The translations under genes were made by a program, and so were the position numbers. Below, in pieces: positions 11,417 through 21,581 of a DNA stretch of 64,000 nt (its first letter is position 1; every line of letters starts with the position of its first letter). Location of the stretch: contig OOIN01000032.1 of the NCBI GenBank assembly GCA_900323505.1, positions 310,001 through 374,000 on the forward strand. The letters are read 5' to 3'. Under the pieces are notes generated by a model. It was not told the origin of the DNA. It was given only the letters and a program-made list of their open reading frames with translations, and did no database searches. This DNA comes from Ustilago trichophora (lineage: Eukaryota > Basidiomycota > Ustilaginomycetes > Ustilaginales > Ustilaginaceae).

Positions 11417-12686
11417 CGGCGGCTCCTGTCAAAATTGATATCGCCCATCAATTGTCCTTGTGCCCCTTGGTGAACCCTCCCTCACCGCACGCTGGTCGCA
11501 TTCCCTCCATGGAAACGTCGACTCGGTGTCCTTTCTGTCCCGACAAACAACCTTATGCATGGCGGCTGCATGTGGCTGTACGCGATCCATCACTTTGCAA
11601 CACACAATGCACGACATCGCTGTCGATCAATGCGCCTCTACGTTCTTTGCGCCTGCTATGGAACGCTCCTCGCCCGGCCTTTTGGTCATCACTGTCGCCG
11701 TCGCCACTCACTCTCTCGCCGCTCTGTGGCATGCCATTTGTCGAACCGTGGTACGCATGACACTCTGTAGTGCCATCCCCCATTCCACTTTGACAAACAA
11801 CGCAGCAGGACCTCCCTCTGCCTCGCTGCGCTTCCACATCCGCCTCTCTGTCCTTTGACATTTGTTTGTTACGAGGCATTTAGCACACTTTGCTAGTCGG
11901 ATTCCTAGAGCCGACAGCGCCCTATTCTTTTATCTCACGAGCTCTATTCTTCAGGCTCCGAACGCCCGCGCCATCTGACCTGCGCCACTCGTACTCGTCC
12001 TCATCCCTCTCAGATTTGCGCATTCCGCAAGCCAGAGTTGGTCAAGTGCCTGCCTTAGATTTGGCCGCTGCGATCGATATTCCTCAGCCATTCCACGAAT
12101 CGCTCGCGCTCGTCACATTCCCTGTACAAGCTTGCCTGCGGCTCCTCCATCCCTGCAAGGTAAGTGATTTCTGTCTGCCCAGCTGTTTCTCCCTCCGGTC
12201 CGCTTGGCTATGATGTGGTGATATCGCATTGTCTTTACAAGATCCCGCGCCTATGCATCAGAAGCGGCGTTCCTTCGGAAGCTGTGTTTGTAGCTCCGTC
12301 AGATCAACCGACGGTCAATGCTTGGCTTGTGGTTTAGGGTGGATTCTCCTTAAAAGACGTCAACCTGTTTTGCCGGTCTTTCCGGTTGACCCCCTATGAT
12401 TCCTAAAGCTCCTCTCTCCCCTCTTTTGAACCCCTCCCCCCTCCTCATCTTGGATCTCACCAGCTGACGCTATACCACTCCACTCTTCCCCTTGATACAC
12501 CCTCTCTCCTACCCATTGCGATTTTTGTCACTCCGACTCTCGACACATTCTTTTTTCTCGTTCGTCGCTCTTTTCTCTTTTGGTTTCGTTGCGTTTTCAT
12601 CTCCTACTCGACCCGGCACTCAATCTGCTCATCTAATGACAACACGACAGCATCAGTAATCTGCCCAACCAACAATCGCATACACA

Positions 12687-14258
12687 ATGACTGCCTCCGC
12701 CAGCACCAGCCAAGTACCTCTCTCCCGCCGCCCCTCTTACAACCGTCACCACCGCGTTAGCTCTGGATCGTCGAGCACCAGCGCCACCAGCTCGCGACCT
12801 CGCTCATCTCGAGGCAGGAGCACTTCACCATTGAACCCCGCCAAGCAGGAAGCTGCCGTCCAGATGGCAGCCAAGCGCGCCTCGACATCCAGCATCGGCT
12901 CGACAGTGTCTTCGTCTTACTCGACGTCGTCTGCCGGGTCCAAGGCTGCCGACACAACAGCGGCCACCTCGACCATGTCTGCTTCCGCCTCGTCCAGCAA
13001 GATCCCTGCCGACCTTCGAGCGATGCTCTTCGAGGAAGAGTACCAAGACGAGGTGATCGAGCACATGCACCATATGGAGTCGCAGACCATCGCAGCCGTC
13101 GAATTGATGGATGTTCAGCCTGAGCTCAAGTGGTTCATGCGTCCTTACCTCGTTGATTTTCTCATCGAGATTCACCAGACCTTCCGTCTTCGCCCTGAGA
13201 CTCTCTTCCTCACCATGAACATCGTCGACCGCTACGTGTCGAAGCGTATCGTGTACAAGCGTCACTACCAGCTCGTGGGCTGCGCAGCGCTCTTGATCGC
13301 GGCCAAATTCGAAGACGCCAAGGATCGCGTACCTACCGTCAAGGAGCTTAGCCAGATGTGCTGCAACGCCTACGACGAGTCGGCTTTCGCGCAGATGGAG
13401 GGCCATGTGCTTTCGACCATTGGATGGACGCTGGGTCACCCCACTGCCGAGTCGTGGCTTCGCATCGAGAGCGTTCGTGGTGGTGAGGATCTCAAGACGG
13501 TCAACTTGGCCCGCTTCTTCCTCGAGGTTAGCCTCTTCCACCGTGATTTCATCTCGCTCAAGTCTTCTGCGCTCACGAAAGGTGCACTGATCTTGGCACG
13601 ATTCATCTGCGGTCTGCCACAGTCGACCAAGCTTTCGCCCACCGACGAAGCAGCCAAGGCAGCCCACATGCTCGACGCCTATGTCTCGGAGAACTTGCAG
13701 GATCTTTCGTTGATCCTGATCAAGAAGTACTCTTACGCCTACTTTTCGAGCGCCTCGACTGTTGTTTGCGACTGGTACCGTGCCCGTGTGGCTGCTGCCA
13801 AGTCGGCACCTCCCTCGGGATTGCTCCCTGCCCAGGCTGTTACTCGCAACGCCGAGGTTGGCTCGGGTGATGTGGACGATGACGAGTCGATGTGCTCGCA
13901 ACCTACCACACCTGCTTCGTCGGTTCAGTCGACACCATCGCGCTCGATGGACGAGGACGAAGACGAGGACGAGGAGGACGATATGCCCGTCACCCCGCTT
14001 TCGCTCTACTCGTTGCACGACCCATTGGTTGCCGCTGCCACCGCAGCTGGCATGCCCGTCCCCGTCCCCTCTTCTCGCGCCGCAATGCAGGACAAGGAGA
14101 ACCATCGCGCAGCTGCGGCAAAGACCTCCTCCTCCTCCACACCACAGCTCCCAACCAGCAAGAGCGCTTCGACGCACTTGACAGTCCAGCAGCCCATGCT
14201 TGGCGCAAGAAAGCCTCTTGGAAACGTTGTCTGGAACGTCAACGTCCAGCAATTCTGA
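12687..14258 (+). CDS. cln1: G1 cyclin, Cln1-type
   Basis: A 523-residue intronless cyclin that should activate the main cyclin-dependent kinase in G1. Residues 1-110 are Ser/Thr-rich and disordered. The cyclin box starts around residue 115: HMHHMESQT, then MRPYLVDFLIEIHQTFRLRP (the MRxxLVDWL-type motif), IVDRYVSKRIV, and AALLIAAKFEDAKDRVPTV. The second cyclin fold follows to about residue 360. The similarity is to the Cln/Puc1-like G1 cyclin described in Ustilago maydis as Cln1, rather than to the mitotic B cyclins. The C-terminal tail is rich in Ser/Thr-Pro and in Asp/Glu, like a PEST region, and contains a KEN motif at residues 470-472. The gene sits at the end of a 4-kb pyrimidine-rich leader region. 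Antisense open frames of up to 479 codons are codon-bias shadows. Confidence 0.9.
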   Translation: MTASASTSQVPLSRRPSYNRHHRVSSGSSSTSATSSRPRSSRGRSTSPLNPAKQEAAVQMAAKRASTSSIGSTVSSSYSTSSAGSKAADTTAATSTMSASASSSKIPADLRAMLFEEEYQDEVIEHMHHMESQTIAAVELMDVQPELKWFMRPYLVDFLIEIHQTFRLRPETLFLTMNIVDRYVSKRIVYKRHYQLVGCAALLIAAKFEDAKDRVPTVKELSQMCCNAYDESAFAQMEGHVLSTIGWTLGHPTAESWLRIESVRGGEDLKTVNLARFFLEVSLFHRDFISLKSSALTKGALILARFICGLPQSTKLSPTDEAAKAAHMLDAYVSENLQDLSLILIKKYSYAYFSSASTVVCDWYRARVAAAKSAPPSGLLPAQAVTRNAEVGSGDVDDDESMCSQPTTPASSVQSTPSRSMDEDEDEDEEDDMPVTPLSLYSLHDPLVAAATAAGMPVPVPSSRAAMQDKENHRAAAAKTSSSSTPQLPTSKSASTHLTVQQPMLGARKPLGNVVWNVNVQQF

Positions 14259-15149
14259 TTTCATCCCTATTTTCTTCTCTTCTCTCCACCAACAATCCCA
14301 TCCAAAAAAGGTCTCTCAGCTCTCGGAATCGTAACCCCACACTGTGTTTTTAGTATGCATCTTTCATCTCATTTTCCTGGTCACTCGTAGCATCTGGCCC
14401 CCCCCTCTCTGTTTCCTACCCCCCTCCCCCCCTTTCTCCCCCTCACACTCTCTTAGTCTGTCGTCACCCATGCACTTTTTGCCACTCGCATTCACTCGGC
14501 TCGGCCCCTTTGTTTTCTCTTTGGTGGCGTCCATGGGCCTTGCTATTATCTTTTAACATCTAGACGCTTCTTCTCTCGGACACAAAACGCATCTCCTTTC
14601 CATACCAATGCAGCATGAACGCTCTCGCAAATCAATTTTGTCTTTTCACGATGTCAAACTTTCTTTAACGCTGTGTCGCGATGTGAATTAGTGCAACAGA
14701 GTGAAGTGAGGGTGGTGTGCGGGTCTTGTTTGGCTGATCTTGTGGAAGGGTGCACGATGCACTCTTAGACAGCCAGCTGAACCAGAGGTCGCAAATCCGA
14801 CACATCCGATTGGAAGACGAGTCATGCACTGGCGAAAATTGGATGCTCTAACATTTTGGGCGCGGATTTTTTTCTTTTCTTTTCGGATCTAATCTCTGTT
14901 GAAGGGTTGGGAGGCGGCAGAAAGTGGAATTTTGGTGGGTTGGTGTGGCTTTACAGAAGAAATGATTGGAGGAGAGAAGCTCTCCTCCTCTTCTTGTGAC
15001 GGGTTCGGGGAAATGCCGAGGTGTATATCTCTCACACGAGAGTCACCTTCCACTTCTTCCAACCTTTCCTCAACCTCCTTCCTCTAGCTATACCTCACTC
15101 TTTTAGGTCGAACAGAGTCTTCCAATTCAGGACTCGACATCGACGCACC
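14259..15149. other. cln1 3' region and LYS4 promoter
   Basis: The first 300 bp are the likely cln1 3' UTR and include a very C-rich stretch at about 14399-14450. The remainder, up to the LYS4 ATG, is the LYS4 promoter and leader. No further gene is supported. The coding-length frame running in from 15021 precedes the LYS4 presequence and is more likely leader. Confidence 0.6.
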
Positions 15150-17357
15150 ATGAGGGCATCTACAATCATCCGTCTTGGCAGCTCCCGGCTCGCCGCCCCC
15201 ATGCCAACCCTTCGACGCAGCCTAGCCACTCACTCGTCCGTCAATCCAGCCGCTGGCACCTACAACCTTGTTGAAAAGATTGTCCAGAAATATGCTGTTG
15301 ACCAAGCTCCCGGTTCCCACGTCAAATCGGGCGACTACGTCTCCATCCGTCCTGGCACCGTCATGACTCACGACAACACTGGACCTGTCATTTCCAAATT
15401 TGGTTCTATCGGTGCTACTTCGATCTTCAACCCTGACCAAGTCGTGTTTGCGCTGGATCACGATGTGCAGAACAAGTCGGCCAAGAACTTGGAAAAGTAC
15501 AGCAAGATCGAGAGTTTTGCCCGCAAACATGGGGTGGATTTCTACCCGGCGGGTAGGGGGATTGGTCATCAGGTGTTGGTGGAGGAAGGATATGCTTTCC
15601 CGCAGACGTTGGCGGTGGCGAGTGACTCGCATTCCAACATGTATGGTGGTGTAGGATGTTTGGGTACGCCGATCGTTAGGACGGATGCAGCGGCTATTTG
15701 GGCTACCGGCCAGACTTGGTGGCAGATTCCAGAGGTGGTAAAAGTAGAGTTGAAGGGAGAGTTGCCCAAGGGCGTGACGGGTAAGGATGTCATTGTGGCT
15801 CTTTGTGGTTATTTCAACAAGGATCAGGTGTTGAATGCTGCGATCGAGTTCCATGGATCTGGTCTCACCTCGCTTTCCGTCGAGGAGCGTTTGGCGATTG
15901 CCAACATGACTACCGAATGGGGTGCTCTCGCAGGACTCTTCCCCACCGACGACATCACTTTGGCCTGGTATGAAAAGCAAATTCGCAAGCGTGACAAGCT
16001 CGAATTCCAGATCGGCTCCTCTCCGTCTCCTTCCCAATCTCACCCTCGTCTCAACATGCATCGTCTCGACGAGCTCTCTCGCACCCTCCTCCGTCCCGAT
16101 TCCGACGCACTCTACTCCAAGCATCTCACACTCGACCTTGCCACCCTCGTACCCCACGTCAGCGGTCCCAACTCGGTCAAAGTCTCTACACCTCTCGATG
16201 AGCTCGCTTCTCAAAACATTGGCATTAACAAAGCCTATCTTGTCTCGTGTGTCAACTCTCGCGCTTCCGATCTCAAAGCAGCTGCCGACGTTATTCGCGG
16301 TAAAAAAGTGGCCAAGGGCGTAGAGTTCTACGTTGCGGCAGCTAGCAGTGTCGTCCAGCGCGAGGCGGAGGAGGCAGGCGATTGGGGTGCTTTGATGGCT
16401 GCTGGTGCCAAACCTTTGCCTGCAGGATGCGGACCGTGTATCGGATTGGGTGTGGGATTGTTGGAGGATGGAGAGGTGGGTATTTCGGCGACCAACAGGA
16501 ACTACAAGGGTAGAATGGGTAGTCCTAATGCTCAGGCTTACCTGGCTTCGCCCGCCGTGGTGGCTGCTTCGGCGATCGAGGGCAAGATTTGTGGGCCGGC
16601 GGATTTGGATCCTTCCCTTTTGCCTCCTAGTCGAGGTCTCAAGTACTCGATTACTACCGCTGCTCCCCCTGCCGCTTCTGCCTCGGCCTCTGCTTCAACG
16701 GACGCCGCTGCTGGGGTAGAGATTCTCCCCAACTTCCCCAAATCCTTCTCGGGGCCCTTGATCTTTGCCCCCCAGGACAACCTCAACACGGACGGCATCT
16801 ACCCAGGCAAATACACCTACCAAGACGACATTACTCCTACCAAGCAAGCCGAAGTTGTCATGGAGAATTACGACGCCACTTTCGCTTCCACCGTTGCATC
16901 CCTCCGTTCTCCCTCTTCCTCTTCTTCTAGCAACGTTTCCGAAGGCCCAGTTTTGATTGGAGGATACAACTTTGGCACAGGCTCGTCACGAGAACAAGCC
17001 GCTACAGCCCTGAAATACGCCGGAATCCCTCTCGTACTCGCTGGAAGCTTTGGCGACATTTTCAAACGAAACGCCATTAACAACGGTCTAATCTGTCTTG
17101 AATGTCACGATCTCGTTCAGGATCTCTCCAAACTTTACCTCGGCGATCAAGCAACCCGAAATCAAAAAGCAATCCTTTTGGATCAGTCGATCGTCAAAAT
17201 TGACTCGGCAACCGGGAAAATCATTCTCAAATTCACTCAACCTAACGGTCAAGTGGTTCAAAAATCTTATACTGCCAAACCTGCAGGTATCGGTAGAAGC
17301 GTTCAGGAAATTTACACCGCTGGAGGTTTAGAGAAGTGGGTCAAGGAGAGGATTTGA
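15150..17357 (+). CDS. LYS4: Homoaconitase, mitochondrial
   Basis: Homoaconitase interconverts homocitrate or homoaconitate and homoisocitrate in the fungal alpha-aminoadipate route to lysine, in the mitochondrial matrix. The 735-residue intronless protein begins with an Arg/Ser presequence (MRASTIIRLGSSRL), which fixes the start at 15150 rather than the upstream in-frame ATG. The aconitase domain follows: DYVSIRPGTVMTHDNTG, DSHSNMYGGVGCLG, the iron-sulfur cysteines in SCVNSRASD, and the pair in GCGPCIGLG. The C-terminal swivel domain carries the substrate loop YNFGTGSSREQA and LAGSFGDIFKRNAINNGL. Two Ala/Ser-rich low-complexity inserts (around residues 505-520 and 585-595) are additions to the usual family length. 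The gene is convergent with SVF1. Confidence 0.95.
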   Translation: MRASTIIRLGSSRLAAPMPTLRRSLATHSSVNPAAGTYNLVEKIVQKYAVDQAPGSHVKSGDYVSIRPGTVMTHDNTGPVISKFGSIGATSIFNPDQVVFALDHDVQNKSAKNLEKYSKIESFARKHGVDFYPAGRGIGHQVLVEEGYAFPQTLAVASDSHSNMYGGVGCLGTPIVRTDAAAIWATGQTWWQIPEVVKVELKGELPKGVTGKDVIVALCGYFNKDQVLNAAIEFHGSGLTSLSVEERLAIANMTTEWGALAGLFPTDDITLAWYEKQIRKRDKLEFQIGSSPSPSQSHPRLNMHRLDELSRTLLRPDSDALYSKHLTLDLATLVPHVSGPNSVKVSTPLDELASQNIGINKAYLVSCVNSRASDLKAAADVIRGKKVAKGVEFYVAAASSVVQREAEEAGDWGALMAAGAKPLPAGCGPCIGLGVGLLEDGEVGISATNRNYKGRMGSPNAQAYLASPAVVAASAIEGKICGPADLDPSLLPPSRGLKYSITTAAPPAASASASASTDAAAGVEILPNFPKSFSGPLIFAPQDNLNTDGIYPGKYTYQDDITPTKQAEVVMENYDATFASTVASLRSPSSSSSSNVSEGPVLIGGYNFGTGSSREQAATALKYAGIPLVLAGSFGDIFKRNAINNGLICLECHDLVQDLSKLYLGDQATRNQKAILLDQSIVKIDSATGKIILKFTQPNGQVVQKSYTAKPAGIGRSVQEIYTAGGLEKWVKERI

Positions 17358-17653
17358 AATGTGGAAATGCACGCTCTTGGGTTAATTAGCGCCTTTTCTT
17401 TGAAAAGTTTGCCAGTCTCACTTTCGCAATACATTCCGTGTTATTATCCATCATGCTGTTCCGTGATGCGCACACAAACATGCCGGAGGGTCGTTGCAGT
17501 GAGATCCATGATATGATTAAGCTGAGTGGTAAAAGTGGATCGGACATATATACAGTACATGAGCTCGTGTCGCAGGGCAAATAAAAAAAAACCTTGGGAT
17601 GTGAAACAAAGCCTGCGAACAGAAGAAGCTCTCAACTCTTACTGTACTTTACT
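17358..17653. other. Short convergent intergenic region (LYS4/SVF1)
   Basis: This region holds the two facing 3' ends. A single TACAGTACAT motif lies at 17551-17560 and an A-run at 17582-17591. Nothing else was seen. Confidence 0.7.
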
Positions 17654-19122
17654 CTAACCGCTGATGAAAGTGTGTTCCTCAAAGAGCGTTCCTTTGACTT
17701 CAATGCTCTCGCCCTTTCCATTTCCACTGTACTGCTCTGGCAGCTTGACCGTCAATGTAGCAGGGTTGAGCGTTTGATAGATGTAGGGTTTGGTACCAGC
17801 GACGTAGTTGACGAGCTTCCTGACCATGTATGGGATCTCTGCGAGGACGTCTACCTTGTCTACGAGACCGTGGGTCTCGCTGCTAGGGTAAGGTTTACCC
17901 AAGTCGACCTTGAGGCTGGCCTCTACCTTGTGGTCAACATCGCCCTTGCCCGAGCTCAAATCGAGCAGAGGACCTTGCCAGTGGTACTCGATCGCTTGCG
18001 GGGCTTGGTAACCGGTATCCTGGTCGAGCGTCTTGTCGAGATGCTTGACGTACGAGTTGCTCTTGTTGCTCTCCTCGCCCTCGGCAGCGCCAACGCTCCT
18101 GGTGGCAGCTGTGACACTGACCAGCTTTCCATCGGTAACAATGCTTCCAATGTTGACGGTGAGCGATTGACGTGCACCCTCACCGTCTGCACTGCCATAG
18201 TCTGGGGTGGTGGTGAATTCCATCATGACACCGCTGACTCTGCCGAGCTTGTCATGCTGTGCTTGGAAGTTGGCAAAGTTCCACTTGGCCGCGACGAGGT
18301 TGGGACGCATACCCTGGATGGCGTGGACAAACATTCCTCTACCCTTGGCGTCGATGGCGGTGCCCTGCGAGATGATGTGACCTTCGCTCTCTGCAACGGG
18401 CCAGAATCGGTGGATGACGTATCCTTCGGGGCTGCCGAGGTTGGTGCCAAAGTAGCTGAATCCACCCTTGGGACCCGAACCGAGCTTCCAGCCCTGAACG
18501 GAGGATGGGCGAGTGAAAGTCCAGGAGAGCTGGAGATCGGCATCGAGGTTGGCAGTGATGGTGTACTTGTCGTTGCCAGATTCGGTGGTGCCGAAGAGAA
18601 CGGTGAACTCGGCGGCTTTACTGGAACGCTTGTCGGTTTGGGCGGCGAACTTGGTCACGTTGATCGACTTCCAGATCTTCTTGCCAGTCTTTGGGTTGAA
18701 GTACTTGAAAGTCATCTGGACCTGCGGGTACCAGAGACCCACGGCAGAGTGGATGATCTGCGAGGTGGCAAAGGAGCCATCTTCAAGGACCGAGTACCAG
18801 GTCTGAGTCTCGGTGGTGAAACCGCCGGCACAGGTCCATTCGAGATCCGAGGCCTCGAGAGGGCCAAAGAGGGCGTCTTGGGCGACAGTGTCGGTGATAG
18901 CGTGGAAGTTGCTTCCCGATGCGGCGGCGGCGGCGGCGCTACCCGCAGCTGGGGCAGATTCACCCTTACTGTTGGCCAAGAAAGTGGGCGATGCATCATG
19001 CACGGTTGGCGTTAGAGAGAAAGGTGGGTTATACAAAGTCAGACCTGATCACATGTAACTTAGTGGATGCAACACAATTTGGGATGAAGGACAACTTACA
19101 GCCAGGAACCCCAACCAGACAT
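17654..19122 (-). CDS. SVF1: Survival factor 1 (ceramide-binding, lipocalin-like)
   Basis: Svf1 is a cytosolic and ER-Golgi-associated lipid carrier that in yeast binds ceramide and is needed for survival under oxidative and diauxic stress. I model two exons: 19122-19100 (23 nt, encoding MSGWGSWL) and 18968-17654, joined across a 131-nt intron with donor GTAAGT. The branch-like CTAAC lies about 50 nt before the acceptor. The joined frame is 445 residues. After a short Ala-rich stretch the protein shows Svf1 family sequence: DLEWTCAGGFTTETQTWY, SAVGLWYPQVQMTFKYFNP, FGTNLGSPEGYVIHRFWP, GTAIDAKGRGMFVHAIQGM, and the C-terminal half up to EEHTFISG. The 23-nt first exon supplies the short amphipathic N-terminus expected for membrane contact; the longer frame starting at 19036 would lack it. 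Confidence 0.9.
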
Positions 19123-19537
19123 CTTGTGCGAGCTGTGTAACGCGAGTAGAAATGATGTTGCTGTTGAATGCTACAATATCGAACGAGCGAAGTTGTGCAA
19201 ATCCAAAAGTTGGTCGTTCGACGAGATCAAGAGCCTGAAGACGGATCCAAGCAATTTCGAGTCGGATGATGGAGGAAGACAAGCAAAATGATGCGTTGCG
19301 GACGATGAACGTGTGTTGGGTCTGAGTTGAATTCGGTTGGACAAAGGCATGGTCGAGGGAGGCACAGGCCGCCTCAACCGCCGCCGCAACACAAGCAGAG
19401 CCAAAAAGGGTCAGCAGTCAGGGTCGCTGACGAAAAGCACAATACGCACACACAAAATTTCATGACACGCTGTGCCTGTGCAGTGCGGTGCTACTGTATA
19501 TGTGTGACACTCAGCTGTTGATTGTCTGCCAAAAAAG

Positions 19538-19563
19538 ACACACACACACACACACACACACAC
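19538..19563. repeat. (CA)n microsatellite
   Basis: A 26-bp AC dinucleotide run in the intergenic region upstream of SVF1. Confidence 0.95.
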
Positions 19564-19765
19564 CCCGACACACAGACCTCGGCTAGGTATGCCGTGCACG
19601 TCTCGAGTGCGAGCCATTCCACCCTTTTTCTTTCTTTTTTTTTTTTTTGGAAAGAAAAGGCTTTCTCAGGCGCTACAGAGGAACACATCGCCAAGGCCCA
19701 ATGAGTTAGGCTAAATGACGCGTCGGAGCCCTAAAACTGTTCTGCTGCCTCGATCTGCGATGCAC

Positions 19766-19789
19766 ATACAGTACAGTACAGTACAGTAC
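19766..19789. repeat. (CAGTA)n tract
   Basis: Four to five tandem copies of ACAGT/CAGTA. It belongs to the dispersed family also seen at 7396, 30485, 56881 and 61819. Confidence 0.9.
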
Positions 19790-20251
19790 GAAAGACTCTC
19801 TCTGCTGCTGCTTCAAGGAAACTCCTCGGCTTTTTCAGCGAAAAACAGACAAACCTTTAGCGGCCCGCGGTTAGACCCTTTCCTCCACGGACTTTAGTTG
19901 GGAAACCATAGTCCGATCCACTCCTCTCGTCGCTGTCACGAGGTGCTGCTATGAACGAGATAGCCTGCTTTCTTCGACGTGCAAGCTGGGTACATCTCGA
20001 GAGGGCTGCTCATGCTTGAACCTCAAACAGAACTCAGATGTTTCTTGCTCAGCGGATGCGAGATGTCCAACAGTGGAGACACATCGCTCGAGACACACAG
20101 CTTTGGTATTTACCACAATGTCGTTACCAACGAGCTACCAACGCTCTACGAGATACAACATGAGGTTCTTGACCTGACGATCGGCGCCAACCGGATCTAC
20201 CACACGAGTGTCTGTATAGTAGAGACGAGAAACCACTGATTGCTCTCCACC

Positions 20252-21581
20252 TCACACATCGAGGCGAGAAATGTCCATCTGGGGGCTCTTGGCCAGAATC
20301 TCGGGCGTGGCAATCTTTTCCTTGTGCTTGAGAAGCTCCTTGAACGAGTTTTTGATCGTCACATCGCTCACACCAGCTGCCTGACTGATGCGCTTGGCTC
20401 CCTTGTCTACACCCCAAAGCAGCGTCGAAAAGTAGATGCATGCTGCAGCAATAGTGATAGGACTACGTCCTGCCAAGATGCCCAGTTCGCGCACACGCGC
20501 TGTAATGTCCTCGGTGGATCGCGTGATGCGCATCTCAAGACCCAAGTGGTTGCAGTAACGACCCACAAGATCCGCCGCACCCGTCGGTCCAATGCCGATG
20601 GGTGTCGACGTGCCGCTGTTGTTTGCGCTCGCCCTCGATCCGTCCACGGATCCAGTACCTGTGGCATTGAGACCGAATGCCTGCTGCATCTCCTTGAAGC
20701 ACTGGCCAATGTGCTTCTTGCTGACGCTGGTCAGCGAGCAGATTTCAGGGAACGTTCGTGGCACATGATTCATCTTGCACGCCACATAAATAGCAGCAGC
20801 GATGATGGCATCTGGCTTCTTTCCACGAAGAATCTTCTCCTCCTCGACTCGTCGGTAGGCCTGCTTGGCTACATCCGAAACCGTTCGTGGCAGATGGATC
20901 GAGTCACACTTGCGCTGAATGTCTTCGAAAGCATCCAGCATGTGACGGTCTCGTGTGCCAGTAGCACGATTCATCGTCCTCTGCAGATCCCTGGAGGCTC
21001 CTGTGCCGCCATCCCTGTAGCCAATACGCGATTCGAGCTGCTCGTTGATACCATCCAAGAGTGGGTTGCTTGCCGCACCGACACGCGAGGGGTCGTCACC
21101 GTCCTCGTTGGCGAACGTACGCCATTCGGATCGCGTGTCGATGATGTTTTCGCCCACGACCAATCCGCAGTCAGCGCAAACGAGGTCTCCCGACTCGAAC
21201 TCCTCAGCCAGGTTTGGCGGATCCGTCTTGCAATCACGGCAGATCAGACGCACGTTGAGGTCTGGAACAAAGTCATCCTCGCCTTTGGGTGCATCACCAC
21301 GGTCAGCAGCGTACCTAGCGCTCAGCGCGAATGGCTGAGCAAAGGCATTCTGTGTCGCAAATAGGCAAAATCATTATGCAGAGATAAGGCAAATGGGTAA
21401 AGTGTTAGTAAGTTCTCTATCCGAGTGCAGCACTGACAGACTCTTCCGAGTCGACGCACGGCGCCCTAGTACGACCTGTAAGACCGGACAGCTGGTAAGG
21501 CGCGAATCAATAGCGACAGAGCACGGAAGGAAATAGGTGCAGGATGCTAACCTGGGACGATCTGGCAATGTCGGCTGTCAT
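20252..21581 (-). CDS. SUA7: Transcription initiation factor IIB
   Basis: TFIIB bridges TBP and RNA polymerase II at promoters. I join a 30-nt first exon (21581-21552, MTADIARSSQ) to 21349-20252 across a 202-nt intron that has donor GTTAGC and an internal TACTAAC, giving 375 residues. The zinc ribbon is visible as LICRDC...LVCADCGLVV (C-x2-C twice), followed by the B-reader region DTRSEWRTFANEDGDDPSR. Two cyclin-like repeats follow: AYRRVEEEKILRGKKPDAII with AAIYVACKMNHVPRTFPEI, and VGRYCNHLGL with AACIYFSTLLWGVDK. Size and order match yeast Sua7. Upstream of the in-frame Met at 21253 the frame still encodes plausible sequence (DDFVPDLNVRL), so that Met is not the start. The gene diverges from NUP107. 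Confidence 0.92.

Larger units (their letters stand above)
8300..12686 (+). promoter_or_regulatory. Extended pyrimidine-rich promoter/5' leader upstream of cln1
   Basis: Over about 4.3 kb the plus strand is strongly C/T-rich. It holds only low-complexity open frames rich in Ser, Pro, Leu and His, such as the 255-codon frame at 8834-9601. This is what leaders of smut genes look like. Possible splice donors lie inside it: CCT|GTAAGT near 9673, AAC|GTGAGT near 11089 and CAAG|GTAAGT near 12160. The last is followed, just before the coding start, by candidate acceptors such as ACGACAG near 12651. I infer that cln1 has a very long leader, probably with at least one leader intron, rather than a missed protein gene. 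Transcript data are needed to place the start site. Confidence 0.5.
19123..20251. other. SVF1 promoter and TFIIB 3' region
   Basis: About 1.1 kb with no supportable gene. It holds a (CA)n run at 19538-19563, a T-run at 19635-19648, and a perfect (CAGTA)-type tract at 19766-19789. A TGACGCGTCGG sequence occurs near 19715. Small frames cover the microsatellites and are not credible. Confidence 0.6.

Noticed and set aside
12825..14264. 479-codon open frame antisense to cln1
   Set aside because: It mirrors the codon bias of the cyclin gene, has no domain, and covers the cyclin box exactly.
17594..19015. 473-codon open frame antisense to SVF1
   Set aside because: It is a shadow of the SVF1 coding strand; the minus strand carries the recognised protein.
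20240..21364. 374-codon open frame antisense to TFIIB
   Set aside because: It is a shadow of TFIIB, with no family features.
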